Origin: Bradyrhizobium glycinis
GTDB lineage: Bacteria; Pseudomonadota; Alphaproteobacteria; Rhizobiales; Xanthobacteraceae
Assembly: GCF_016031655.1 (NCBI RefSeq)
Contig: NZ_JACCHQ010000020.1
Coordinates: 85,102-149,101, forward strand
Direction: 5' to 3'
Length of the DNA stretch: 64,000 nucleotides
A program made the position numbers and the translations under genes. Of this stretch, positions 44,069 to 51,280 are shown piece by piece. Position 1 is the stretch's first letter. Every line of letters begins with the position of its first letter. Below the pieces are notes generated by a model, which worked only from the letters and a program-made list of their open reading frames with translations, did not search any database and was not told the DNA's origin.

Positions 44069-44218
44069 TCAGTGCAGCCTTCTGATCTTCGTTTTGCGCC
44101 TGGCGATTGCCTTCTTGATCTGCTCCCGCAAGCGAAGAATTTCCGCCCATTGCGCCGCGAGCTCCGGATCGAACGGTGCACGTACCTGCTTGCCTTTTTG
44201 ACGGTTGCGTTTCGCCAT
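44069..44218 (-). CDS. 49-aa basic peptide
   Basis: From the ATG at 44218 to TGA at 44069-44071 the product is MAKRNRQKGKQVRAPFDPEL, then AAQWAEILRLREQIKKAIAR and a basic tail RRKTKIRRLH. The helical core with Lys/Arg ends looks like a nucleic-acid-binding small protein. No family is known. Confidence 0.45.
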   Translation of the reverse strand: MAKRNRQKGKQVRAPFDPELAAQWAEILRLREQIKKAIARRKTKIRRLH

Positions 44219-44303
44219 TCGGGCAGCTTAGCGGCCACGTCCGGCCCTGACGCGATCATTCCCTGGTTAAGCTTGATAAGCGCGTTCGCGGTTAATTCCG
44301 GAA

Positions 44304-44516
44304 CTAGCACCCGCGGATAGATGCGCTACGCCGCGAGACGTAGCGCGGCCCGAGGGCATGCCGCGTGCCATCATGCCGCTTGTTGGCAAAGCTCTGCGGC
44401 TGGGACTGGAAGTCGATCGGCAGGCCGGTCTGCTCGCGCAGCCAGCCGACGATTGCACGGTCATCCGTCGGCCTTCCTATTGTATGCGTTCTCGCCGAAA
44501 TCAGCTGGCGCACCAT
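44304..44516 (-). CDS. Short island protein, possibly a truncated gene
   Basis: The frame (M at 44516) reads VRQLISARTHTIGRPTDDRA, then IVGWLREQTGLPIDFQSQPQ and a less convincing Arg/His-rich end. The first 45 residues look like protein and the rest may be out of frame after decay. It lies close to the SPRY-like remnant. Confidence 0.35.
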   Translation of the reverse strand: MVRQLISARTHTIGRPTDDRAIVGWLREQTGLPIDFQSQPQSFANKRHDGTRHALGPRYVSRRSASIRGC

Positions 44517-44675
44517 CGAGGCGCCGCTCATCGGTTACGCAAAACTCAGGTTTGCAAGGCCTCGGAGGCTGAGCGTGGCCGGGCAAGCATACAAAAACGA
44601 AGACGGCCCGGCATCCGGATGTCCGCCGATACCGAGCCGGGTGTTCAGCCCGCGCGCCCGGCGCTCAAACCGTCA

Positions 44676-44756
44676 GCCTGACGTGTAGCCACTAGGCACC
44701 GCGCCGACAAAAGCAGAGGCGCCGAAGTTGGCCGTGAATACATTGGCAGTCTTGCC
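44676..44756 (-). pseudogene. Remnant of the SPRY-like phage gene, copy 2
   Basis: The last 27 or so codons read GKTANVFTANFGASAFVGAV and PSGYTSG before a stop. They match the ending in the first region (2896-3156) at both protein and DNA level: CAGCCTGACGTGTA is followed by a shared GCGCCGACAAAAGCA. Everything upstream of it is lost. Confidence 0.55.
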
Positions 44757-44839
44757 AAAGCATCTGCTTCTCCTGTTGCTGTTAGTTTCTGGCGATCGTG
44801 GAATGAGAAGGCGCGCCCAGCAGGCCTCCAAAATGAATA

Positions 44840-45082
44840 TCATTGTGGCGAGCATCGCCTTGCGCCGCGATGCTCGATTGTCCCGTTTAGTTCTCGGTCA
44901 GCTTGGAAAGCTGCGTCCGTTCGCGCAGGATCGATCCTCGCTACTTCCCGTAATTTCTCTTCCAGAAATTGATGGGTCCTTGCGCCCATCTGAAAGACTG
45001 GTGGAACAATTTGTTTCACCAGCCTTTGTGACATCCTTTCAATCGGGATATTTTGTCCCGATTGACGCTTTTCCGCCTGCAC
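44840..45082 (-). CDS. Helical protein downstream of the small terminase
   Basis: The 80-residue product (GTG at 45082; the frame is open further upstream into the terminase gene, with KREEALHIKRRKEVWEQVQA) reads QAEKRQSGQNIPIERMSQRL, then GARTHQFLEEKLREVARIDP. The coding-like helix continues on both sides of the nominal start, so the true start is unclear. It could be a cassette gene or the remnant of one. Function is unknown. Confidence 0.4.
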   Translation of the reverse strand: MQAEKRQSGQNIPIERMSQRLVKQIVPPVFQMGARTHQFLEEKLREVARIDPARTDAAFQADRELNGTIEHRGARRCSPQ

Positions 45083-45138
45083 CTGCTCCCAAACCTCTTT
45101 ACGACGCTTGATGTGCAGCGCCTCTTCTCTCTTGGAAA

Positions 45139-45504
45139 TTAATCGAGAATGTCGTCGGCCTCTTCTTCAGCGCCCCACGATACTCTTGATGCGTCGGCTG
45201 GCGTCGCGCCCATGCTCGACAAGCACAACCGCAGCAATGACAACGCCTTTGTACCGACCTCTGCGCCGGACTGAAGCCGAGCGCGCGTAACGCATGCGAT
45301 TTCCACGAGCGCTCGGTGCGACCTGTTCAGCCAAGGCAACTCGCCAGCGAATTCGCGCCAGGCAGCCCGTTGAGCGTCAGTCAGCCACGCGGGAGGATCG
45401 CCGATTGCGTCGGCGGTGGGCGAGTTGTGTCGATAACGCGCGGCATTGATCAGGTGTCGACCCTCAACGCGCGCCTTGGCGGCTGGTGTCCTTGGTCTCG
45501 CCAT
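45139..45504 (-). CDS. Phage terminase small subunit (P27-like)
   Basis: The 121-residue protein from the ATG at 45504 begins MARPRTPAAKARVEGRHLIN and has the P27-type pattern: GDPPAWLTDAQRAAWREFAG, then LNRSHRALVEIACVTRARLQ and LLRLCLSSMGATPADASRVS. The L..LG.TPADRSRV ending is characteristic of P27-family small terminases. These recognise packaging sites and recruit the large subunit. No large terminase is present, so it would have to work with one from elsewhere, as satellite small terminases do. The first region lacks this gene. Confidence 0.75.
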   Translation of the reverse strand: MARPRTPAAKARVEGRHLINAARYRHNSPTADAIGDPPAWLTDAQRAAWREFAGELPWLNRSHRALVEIACVTRARLQSGAEVGTKALSLLRLCLSSMGATPADASRVSWGAEEEADDILD

Positions 45505-45608
45505 TTTTATCCCTAGGGGTCTGAATTGCAGATGCGTGCGAAAGTGGCCCCCGCCGGTCTGAGGCCCCCATCGGCCGAGAGATTTCACTCACCCCTCCCC
45601 GGCCTGCC

Positions 45609-45830
45609 TCACCACACCCGCAGCACATCAGTGATGTTGCCGGCATCGTCACGCACGCACTCGAACCGATCGCCAGCGCGCATCTCGAATTGACCTTGCC
45701 ACTCGGGACGACGCCGCGTCACAGCCAGGTTGTTCGCAAAGATTCGAACGGTGCTGTGGTCGTCGAGTTCCGCGATGCCACGGTGGCGGGCGCGGTCCCA
45801 GCTGTGTACTAGGCCAGAGATTGTATTCAT
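45609..45830 (-). CDS. Small cold-shock-like protein of the prohead-protease cassette, copy 2
   Basis: The 73-residue protein reads NTISGLVHSWDRARHRGIAE, then VRIFANNLAVTRRRPEWQGQ, FEMRAGDRFECVRDD and DVLRVW. It overlaps the protease stop by four bases (ATGA). It is homologous to 3230-3448 but has drifted far more than the protease, so it lies outside the recently exchanged block. Confidence 0.6.
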   Translation of the reverse strand: MNTISGLVHSWDRARHRGIAELDDHSTVRIFANNLAVTRRRPEWQGQFEMRAGDRFECVRDDAGNITDVLRVW

Positions 45831-46336
45831 TTCAGGATTCCTCGCTTCCGCTGCGCCTCTCGAATTCTTCGGAGTGCGGCTTCACTGTTGCTACTCGCCC
45901 GGCTGATCTGAGCTGAGGTGTCCTTGCCGTAAGCCCCCCAAAGAACCAAGCTGATCTCGTAGAGCTTCGCCTCGGTGATGAGTCGTTTCGGTAATTCGGA
46001 ACTGTCGTCCCATTGCTCAACTACGGGGGTGAATGAAACGCTGACCTCGTTGACAGTGCCGTTAGCAACAGTCGCTAGCGCTTCTTGACCGAGTGGTGCG
46101 CGCGGATCTGGCTCCAACCAATAAAAAAGTCCCGCGTCAGTGGAACGCAGCTTCAAGGTGCCATTGCTGATGCGCCCGAGGGGCCTGCTTGGATCATGGC
46201 TCCAGAGAGCGGCAACGTCTGGATTTTGCGCCAGGTGCCTGTCGAAGGCTCCGCGTGCAAAGCGCTCCTCGAAAAGGCCCGCGATGATCGCCGGTCGGTT
46301 CCACGAAATGGCGAATCCCGAGATAGTTTCAGCCAT
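45827..46336 (-). CDS. HK97-family phage prohead protease, copy 2
   Basis: The 169-residue protein starts at an ATG that overlaps the TGA of the preceding 59-aa gene. It keeps HDPSRPLGR (catalytic His), VNEVSVSF (Ser) and EAKLYEISLVLWGAYGKD exactly as copy 1; the differences cluster at residues 57-80. No portal or capsid gene follows; next comes a P27-like small terminase. Confidence 0.88.
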   Translation of the reverse strand: MAETISGFAISWNRPAIIAGLFEERFARGAFDRHLAQNPDVAALWSHDPSRPLGRISNGTLKLRSTDAGLFYWLEPDPRAPLGQEALATVANGTVNEVSVSFTPVVEQWDDSSELPKRLITEAKLYEISLVLWGAYGKDTSAQISRASSNSEAALRRIREAQRKRGILK

Positions 46337-46508
46337 TGCGTTGCATCGCCCGCAATTTCTTCTCGCGCTTGGCTTGGATCAGCTTGCGCGCAATGACGGC
46401 TGGCGAATCCACGCACTCAGCATGCCTGCTTTCACCGGGTAGCTTGACGCTGCGGCGCACAGGCTTTCGATCGGCGACGTCGGAGGTACGTTCTGATCCC
46501 TTAGACAT
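46329..46508 (-). CDS. 59-aa basic protein of the prohead-protease cassette, copy 2
   Basis: From the ATG at 46508 to the TGA at 46329-46331 the product is MSKGSERTSDVADRKPVRRS, then VKLPGESRHAECVDSPAV and a Lys/Arg helix. It begins with the same 20 residues as copy 1 and has the same overlaps with its neighbours. Confidence 0.7.
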   Translation of the reverse strand: MSKGSERTSDVADRKPVRRSVKLPGESRHAECVDSPAVIARKLIQAKREKKLRAMQRNG

Positions 46509-47082
46509 CGTGCGTTTCCTTCACTTCACGAAGGAACTGGCTCACGCGACCATCGCGCCTGTCGCCCATGAAGTGCGGCACAACCACCCGCAGATAATCT
46601 TTCCTAACGTCTTCAGCGTCGAGCTGATCGAGGAGTGCATCGTGCTCCTGGCGCGCTGCTTCCAACGCCCTGGCAGCCTCGCACAGTAGGCCAAGTCGGC
46701 GCCTGTATTCCGGCATCACGGCGGTACAAACCAATTTGCTGGCCGCGTCGCGTGCCTCATCGGTGCGCCTGCGCAGGATCTCTTGCGCCGCCTCGATGTT
46801 TGCCATCTCGGACGCAACTTCACGCAGCTTTTTCGACAGGCCAGCAACGCTTGCTTCGGTTTCATCGCCCAGCAATTCTGCCACAGCGAGCGAAGGGTGC
46901 TTTCCGCCTGCCGCTTTGGCGACTTCGATTTCCCGACGAAGCAGGCCGCGCTCAGTGTTTAACTCACCATAGCGGGTTTGCAGTTCGATCTGCTTGGCAA
47001 TCAGGCTGGCGTGATCCGCCGATATCTCCGACAAGCTCGGCACGCGGTATTCGTCGGCAGTTTTCTTTCTCAGAGGTGCCAA
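46501..47082 (-). CDS. Coiled-coil protein of the prohead-protease cassette, copy 2
   Basis: The 193-residue product is collinear with 4116-4697, sharing long runs such as EVAKAAGGKHPSLAVAELLG. The frame closes just above this start, which supports the start chosen for copy 1. The ATG lies 3 bp after the upstream gene's stop. Confidence 0.7.
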   Translation of the reverse strand: MAPLRKKTADEYRVPSLSEISADHASLIAKQIELQTRYGELNTERGLLRREIEVAKAAGGKHPSLAVAELLGDETEASVAGLSKKLREVASEMANIEAAQEILRRRTDEARDAASKLVCTAVMPEYRRRLGLLCEAARALEAARQEHDALLDQLDAEDVRKDYLRVVVPHFMGDRRDGRVSQFLREVKETHDV

Positions 47083-47085
47083 AGG

Positions 47086-47613
47086 TTATTCTCCAAAAAG
47101 CTCTTCAAGTGCGTCGACGAATGCGGCGCCGTTAATGACGGTACTAGTGCGGTGCTTGCCGCTATTCCAATGGCTTGCGTTTGCGCCGACCTCGCGGAAA
47201 CGAGCAGTTGCCCCGTAGTCATGAATTGCAATCTCTGGCCACGTCGAAACAAACTCAATCTTGACCTTGCGAACCAACGACGCGTCGCCGTGAAGTGCGA
47301 TATCGGCAATAATGGCGAGTTGATCGAATGCCGTCTCTACTACGGAGTTGGGAGCGCCTTGAAGGCGTGCTCCGTGTGGAGCCAGCTCGGAATAGACGCG
47401 CACGATCTCATCAGATCGGCGAAGCTGCGAGTTCACAGCAAGTGCGATCAGCAGGCGGACAAAATCAGTCTCGTCCAGTTCCGGCGGGCGACCGGGACCG
47501 CCAGACGGCAGGATCCCGGCTTCTGTTAATCGCTTGGCAATGGCGCGAGCGCGAGGCTCACGAAAGCCGAGATGTTGCTCGGCCGCGTCCAAGCATTCGT
47601 TTAGCGTTGCCAC
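47086..47613 (-). CDS. HTH-like first gene of the prohead-protease cassette, copy 2
   Basis: The 175-residue protein reads ARAIAKRLTEAGILPSGGPG, then ELDETDFVRLLIALAVN, the ...RLREAGLLP..G..DAARLLIALA pattern known from rhizobial prophage proteins, and ends SWPEIAIHDYG-like and HWNSGKHRTSTVI segments that align with copy 1. It is only moderately similar to 4697-5233, in contrast to the genes after it. Confidence 0.65.
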   Translation of the reverse strand: MATLNECLDAAEQHLGFREPRARAIAKRLTEAGILPSGGPGRPPELDETDFVRLLIALAVNSQLRRSDEIVRVYSELAPHGARLQGAPNSVVETAFDQLAIIADIALHGDASLVRKVKIEFVSTWPEIAIHDYGATARFREVGANASHWNSGKHRTSTVINGAAFVDALEELFGE

Positions 47614-47661
47614 AAGAGCAAACTCCTTTGTCGAATTTCTATTTTGGATGGGGAAAGTTTG

Positions 47662-47722
47662 GCCGCATGCAGCGGCTCACGGCTCAAGGCCGAAAAGAGG
47701 TGCGCCGGGATCGAACCGGCGC
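47662..47722 (-). ncRNA. Structured leader with a tRNA-like T-arm upstream of cassette copy 2
   Basis: On the minus strand a perfect T-arm-like hairpin, GCGCCGG-TTCGATC-CCGGCGC (47702-47722), carries the invariant TTCRANC loop of tRNAs. It is followed by CACCTCTTTTCGGCC and a GCCGC/GCGGC stem (47662-47676). I cannot fold a complete tRNA: the D-arm is missing and the acceptor pairs poorly. It is either a degenerate tRNA or a tRNA-like leader. The first cassette has the same layout with a different stem sequence. Confidence 0.5.
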
Positions 47723-47799
47723 GAAGTCAGAACCGTCACGTGAGAGGTGTAAGCTTCCCCTCGCCGGGATACGTTCCGAATTGTGTTTAAAATGGGAAT

Positions 47800-48249
47800 T
47801 CAACGAATGGCGGCGTTCCGCGAAGGTCTACGCCGCGATCTTCGGCGCCGGCCCGGGACATCGTTGTCATTGGCCGCAACGGGTGGCGCGCGCTTGGCGT
47901 CAATCAAAGCAATAGCGGCATCCTCGGCGGCGTCGAACCTGATCTGTCGGCCACCTACCGAGGGCATCGTCTGGCCTCCCATCGCCACGCCTTCGGTCTG
48001 CATGACCCGTCTACCGCCCTTGGGTTGGCGGTATTGCTCTCCGCAGGAGTGCCAGCGCCCATCCAGGCCCAACCATTTCGAAAAATCAGCGTTGAACGTT
48101 CTCCGCGCGGCCTCGTCCAATTGTCGGCGCGTAGGCGGGCCCATTCCGGGAAAGCGGCGGTGCAAGATGCGGTTCAGTTCCTCCGGCGAGGGGCGGATCT
48201 CCATTACGCGCTCAGCGCTCGGCGAGATGTTGTCGTTGTCGTGATGCAT
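47800..48249 (-). CDS. Island protein with ANDN motif, unknown function
   Basis: From the ATG at 48249 the 149-residue product reads MHHDNDNISPSAERVMEIRP, then LNRILHRRFPGMGPPTRRQL, FSKWLGLDGRWHSCGEQYR and a basic tail after PPVAANDND. It lies between the ATPase gene and the cassette on the same strand. The long upstream frame extension (to 48414) is not convincing. Confidence 0.55.
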   Translation of the reverse strand: MHHDNDNISPSAERVMEIRPSPEELNRILHRRFPGMGPPTRRQLDEAARRTFNADFSKWLGLDGRWHSCGEQYRQPKGGRRVMQTEGVAMGGQTMPSVGGRQIRFDAAEDAAIALIDAKRAPPVAANDNDVPGRRRRSRRRPSRNAAIR

Positions 48250-48459
48250 TGATTGTCTTTCGTGACGTGTCGTCGTTCTGGCCGTTTCGGCTTTTGGTGC
48301 GGCCGGCCTCCGGCTGCGCACTTCCCGGTCCTTGGGATGGAATTCCAACCGGCCTACCAACCGGGTTGGGATTCCATCCCAACGGTGGGGGTTATAGGGG
48401 GTTGGAACACACACACCGTTGGTAGCCGTTGGTAGGGCGTTGGAAGACCGTTGGAAGGC

Positions 48460-49761
48460 CTAGTCGGAAGCCATCCGCTTTTGGCGGATCTCGTCCTCGA
48501 CAACGACCAATCGCTCGCGCTGCCTTGACGGTGGACCTTCCTTGACGACCGCGATCTTGTTTTCCGTAAACAGTCTGGCCATGGCTTCCTCCAGCGCCTT
48601 CTTAGTCGTACCCCCGCGCTCCGGCATGGCTCCCATCACAGTTGGCGCATAGGCTGTGCTCCTGGAAGACGATACTCGCCTGCCGCTCGCGTTGATGGAC
48701 GAAAGCATTCTCAGGAAGACTTGATCCGCATGGTTGGCCAACAAGGCCGCGTGCGCAGTCGGCTTGCCGTCATCAAGGATGAAAGCTCCCTCGTGCCAAC
48801 GCAGCTTCGTCTCCGCGCCCTTCCTGCCATAGTTGGACTTCATATTCTTCAGCAGACGCAGATCTTCATCGTTCTTATCTGAAGTAAAATACAGCCTCGA
48901 TCGCACCGAGTTGTTCCAGGCCGTTGATCCCGAGAGTCCCGTACCAGACTGCATGCCCTGCACCGATGGGTGCGATAGGAGGAGCACGGCTAGATCACAG
49001 TCCATCGCGAAACGCCGTAGCATCGACACAAAGAAGCGCACTTGCTTACGGTTGATTTCGTCGCCGCCGAAGACGTCCGCTGCAGTATCGAGGATTAAGA
49101 GTTTCGGCCGGAATTCCGTCAGCAGATCTGTTATCCGCTCTGCAAGGGCTGTAAGCTCAAGCTCACGGCTTCGGCGTTTTTCCGTCACCAATTCAGCATC
49201 CCGTCCAGCCATCGGTATGACGCGCATCCGCCCCCTCAGGTCCGCAAACGTGCGGTTCATAGCGGTCAAGATGTCGTGGCCACGCCGCTTGAGTTCGCTC
49301 TGGTCGTCCTCCGCAGCAAGGTAGACTACGCGTCCCTCTGCCGGCCGAAATCCCAGCGTCTCCACACCGAGCACGCCAGCCAAGCCGATCTGATAGGCCA
49401 GTAGGCTCTTGCCGGTGCCTCCATCACCGGAAAGCAGCGTCACCTGCCGGTGGGGAATGAGACCCTCAAGGTACCATTGCGGCTCCGGGATCACCTGCCC
49501 TTCCCAATCGGAAGGATCGATGATCTTGATTGAGTCTGTTTGCGGGTTGTCGTTGGCTGGAGCGGCCTTGGCCTCGATGCTTTCCCGCACGGCGATGCCC
49601 CGCATCACCCATTTCACTATCTTGGGGTCGGCGTCATCAAAGGCCGGCGCATCCGCGGTCATGCCGATGGGCGGCATCGTCGCAGGATCTTTGTAAACGA
49701 AGGGAGTCGCGGTGAACGAATCGCCGGCCCGTCTCTCCGCCTCAGGCGTTGGTGCTGGCAT
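48460..49761 (-). CDS. RepA/RecA-fold AAA ATPase (satellite replication protein)
   Basis: The 433-residue protein has an ANDN motif (about residue 68), YLEGLIPHRQVTLLSGDGGT with Walker A GDGGTGKS (112-119), AAEDDQSELKRRGHD, Walker B KLLILDTAADV (220-230) and the VLLLSHPSVQGMQSGTGLSG segment. This is the hexameric RepA-like helicase/ATPase common in plasmids, prophages and phage satellites. The C-terminal part resembles a winged helix (TKKALEEAMARLFTENKIAV). It probably drives element replication after excision. It overlaps the preceding gene by 20 bp. Confidence 0.85.
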   Translation of the reverse strand: MPAPTPEAERRAGDSFTATPFVYKDPATMPPIGMTADAPAFDDADPKIVKWVMRGIAVRESIEAKAAPANDNPQTDSIKIIDPSDWEGQVIPEPQWYLEGLIPHRQVTLLSGDGGTGKSLLAYQIGLAGVLGVETLGFRPAEGRVVYLAAEDDQSELKRRGHDILTAMNRTFADLRGRMRVIPMAGRDAELVTEKRRSRELELTALAERITDLLTEFRPKLLILDTAADVFGGDEINRKQVRFFVSMLRRFAMDCDLAVLLLSHPSVQGMQSGTGLSGSTAWNNSVRSRLYFTSDKNDEDLRLLKNMKSNYGRKGAETKLRWHEGAFILDDGKPTAHAALLANHADQVFLRMLSSINASGRRVSSSRSTAYAPTVMGAMPERGGTTKKALEEAMARLFTENKIAVVKEGPPSRQRERLVVVEDEIRQKRMASD

Positions 49762-49996
49762 CGGCGTGAAGCTCCATAAGGGCCGCAAAGGCCATATCGG
49801 AAATTGCACGGTTGAATTGCTCACCGAGCGCTGCTGTGCGCTCGCCGAAGGCGTTCGGCGCGACCGTCCAAGAGCGGGCGCCTGGGCGCTGGCGCAGAGC
49901 TAGGTTAAACAGTTTAAGGTGGTCATTCAGCTCAAGATCGAAGCGCGCAAGCGTCGCCGAGCCGGGCGGGCTCGGTCTGATTGATAAGATTCGCAT
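49742..49996 (-). CDS. 84-aa conserved island protein
   Basis: From the ATG at 49996 the product reads MRILSIRPSPPGSATLARFD, then LELNDHLKLFNLALRQRPGA, RSWTVAPNAFGERTAALGEQ and a helix. Proteins with ARFD.E......LFNLALR...G....YAPNAFG are frequent next to the RepA-like ATPase in rhizobial elements. It lies between the AlpA-like and ATPase genes and probably belongs to the early operon. Function is unknown. Confidence 0.6.
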   Translation of the reverse strand: MRILSIRPSPPGSATLARFDLELNDHLKLFNLALRQRPGARSWTVAPNAFGERTAALGEQFNRAISDMAFAALMELHADASTNA

Positions 49997-50033
49997 ATTG
50001 GATTCCCCGATTGGGGTTTTGGATGGCACTCGG

Positions 50034-50267
50034 CTAAAGGGCCGATCGTGCTTTAGCGGCTTGCGGGCCGTCATGCTCGCCGACTCCACCCCAGGTCGAC
50101 GTTCGTCGCCTGGACAGCATCCAAGCCTCGACGTCGGTGTGGGCGTACTTGACAGTCCGACCGAGTTTGAAGAATGCCGGCCCCGTACCGTCGCATCGGC
50201 GCTTGGCGAGGGTAGATCGCGAGAGGCCAGTAATGCCGGCCACATCATCAATAGAGAGGAAGGTCAC
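50034..50267 (-). CDS. AlpA/MerR-like HTH, probable excisionase
   Basis: With the GTG at 50267 (GGGAG upstream) the 77-residue protein reads FLSIDDVAGITGLSRSTLAK, RRCDGTGPAFFKLGRTVKYA and HTDVEAWMLSRRR, the AlpA/Xis-type winged HTH pattern (V...TGLS..T.......G..P......G..V.Y...DV..W). It is the gene nearest attR and starts the early minus-strand operon. Directionality control of the integrase is the usual role. The longer frame to 50384 has no coding look. Confidence 0.8.
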   Translation of the reverse strand: MTFLSIDDVAGITGLSRSTLAKRRCDGTGPAFFKLGRTVKYAHTDVEAWMLSRRRTSTWGGVGEHDGPQAAKARSAL

Positions 50268-50441
50268 GAAATGACTCCCGAGAGGGAGAAGTAGCCAGCG
50301 CCCCGGCCAGGGCCAGTCAGCGCATCGGCGTAGCGGTTGGTGCCGCTGCATTCCGATAAAGACTAGTGTTGGTGGGCGAGCCAAACACTAAGGGCCAACC
50401 GAAAATAAATTATCCGGTGAAGCGAGCTGTTTGGCGCCTCG

Positions 50442-50462
50442 GTGGCTACCCGGTGGCGATTC
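50442..50462 (+). repeat. Candidate integrase arm site, right
   Basis: GTGGCTACCCGGTGGCGATTC matches 34222-34242 at 19 of 21 positions, and lies just inside the right end of the element. Confidence 0.5.
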
Positions 50463-50509
50463 AGTCGCCTGCTGGAGCTACCCATCACCAATTAAGTGGT
50501 TGATTTTTT

Positions 50510-50558
50510 TGGTCGGGGCAGCTGGATTCGAACCAACGACCTGCAGTACCCAAAACTG
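50510..50558. repeat. Right attachment repeat (attR), inside tRNA-Pro
   Basis: The 49 bp are identical to attL at 34037-34085. They are the 3' half of the intact tRNA gene, so insertion of the element restored the tRNA by supplying its own 3' end. Confidence 0.95.
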
Positions 50559-50586
50559 CCGCGCTACCAGGCTGCGCTATACCCCG
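50510..50586 (-). tRNA. tRNA-Pro (anticodon TGG)
   Basis: The 77-nt gene folds as a full tRNA: acceptor CGGGGTA pairs with TGCCCCG (one wobble), anticodon stem GCAGT/ACTGC with loop TTTGGGT, T-loop TTCGAAT, discriminator A and encoded CCA. The anticodon TGG reads CCA/CCN proline codons. It is the insertion target of the 34-50.6 kb element. Confidence 0.97.
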
Positions 50587-50678
50587 AATGTCCGCCGAGC
50601 CCCGTCGATACACGCTTCCCAGGGCGCCAGCAAGCTTTCCAAAGCCGCCGGCCCGGGCCGCAATGCCCCTTGCCCGCC

Positions 50679-51164
50679 CTATTTGCCACCGAACAGGGGG
50701 TGGCCGACGCGGTCACCGGGGCGGATGCCGTACTTCTGCGCCGTCCCCGCCACCACCTCCAGCACGGCCCGGGCGGGCCCCCGGGAGGAGATGATCTTCG
50801 TCGACAACGGCTCGGTATTCTCCGCAATGCGCAGGATGCGGCCATCGGCGCGGATGAAGATCATGTCGAGCGACACATAAGTGTTCTTCATCCACATCGA
50901 GATTTCCTGCTCGGGATTGAAGTCGAACAGCATGCCTTTGCCGTCGGCCAATTCCTTGCGGTACATCAGCCCGGTCTCCTTCTCTTCCGGGGTCGTTGCC
51001 ATCTCGACCGAGAAGACCTGCACGCCGTTCTTGGTCACGATCTCGAGCGGCTGGAAGCTGGCGGCGCCGGCCGGCGCGCCGGCGACGGCCCATCCGGCGA
51101 TGACGAGGATGGCGGCCAGCCAGCCGTTCAGAGCGGACCAGACGGCCTTTCGATCAGAAGTCAT
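50679..51164 (-). CDS. DUF192 family exported protein
   Basis: From the ATG at 51164 the 161-residue protein has a signal peptide (GWLAAILVIAGWAVAGAPAG) and the DUF192 domain: VEMATTPEEKETGLMYRKEL, GMLFDFNPEQEISMWMKNTY and VLEVVAGTAQKYGIRPGDRV. The family is widespread, probably periplasmic, with no established function. It is preceded in genome order by the element's tRNA. Confidence 0.9.
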   Translation of the reverse strand: MTSDRKAVWSALNGWLAAILVIAGWAVAGAPAGAASFQPLEIVTKNGVQVFSVEMATTPEEKETGLMYRKELADGKGMLFDFNPEQEISMWMKNTYVSLDMIFIRADGRILRIAENTEPLSTKIISSRGPARAVLEVVAGTAQKYGIRPGDRVGHPLFGGK

Positions 51165-51280
51165 GGGGGCTCTCGTGGCGGTGAGACTTAAGTCAGTCCT
51201 TACGCGGCGACCGCCGGAAAAGGAAGAGGCGCGCCGGCCTTGCAGCGCGCCTCTGCTCACGATTGCGGGAATTCATATCC

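Larger units (their letters stand above)
45827..47082 (-). repeat. 1,256-bp segment duplicated from/with 3442-4697
   Basis: It is collinear with the first cassette with no net insertion or deletion over three overlapping genes. Its edges coincide with the sharp fall in similarity at the HTH-like and cold-shock-like genes. Confidence 0.85.

Noticed and set aside
47700..47770. Functional tRNA gene
   Set aside because: Only the T-arm is convincing; no D-arm fits and the acceptor pairs at about five of seven positions. Kept as a tRNA-like leader.
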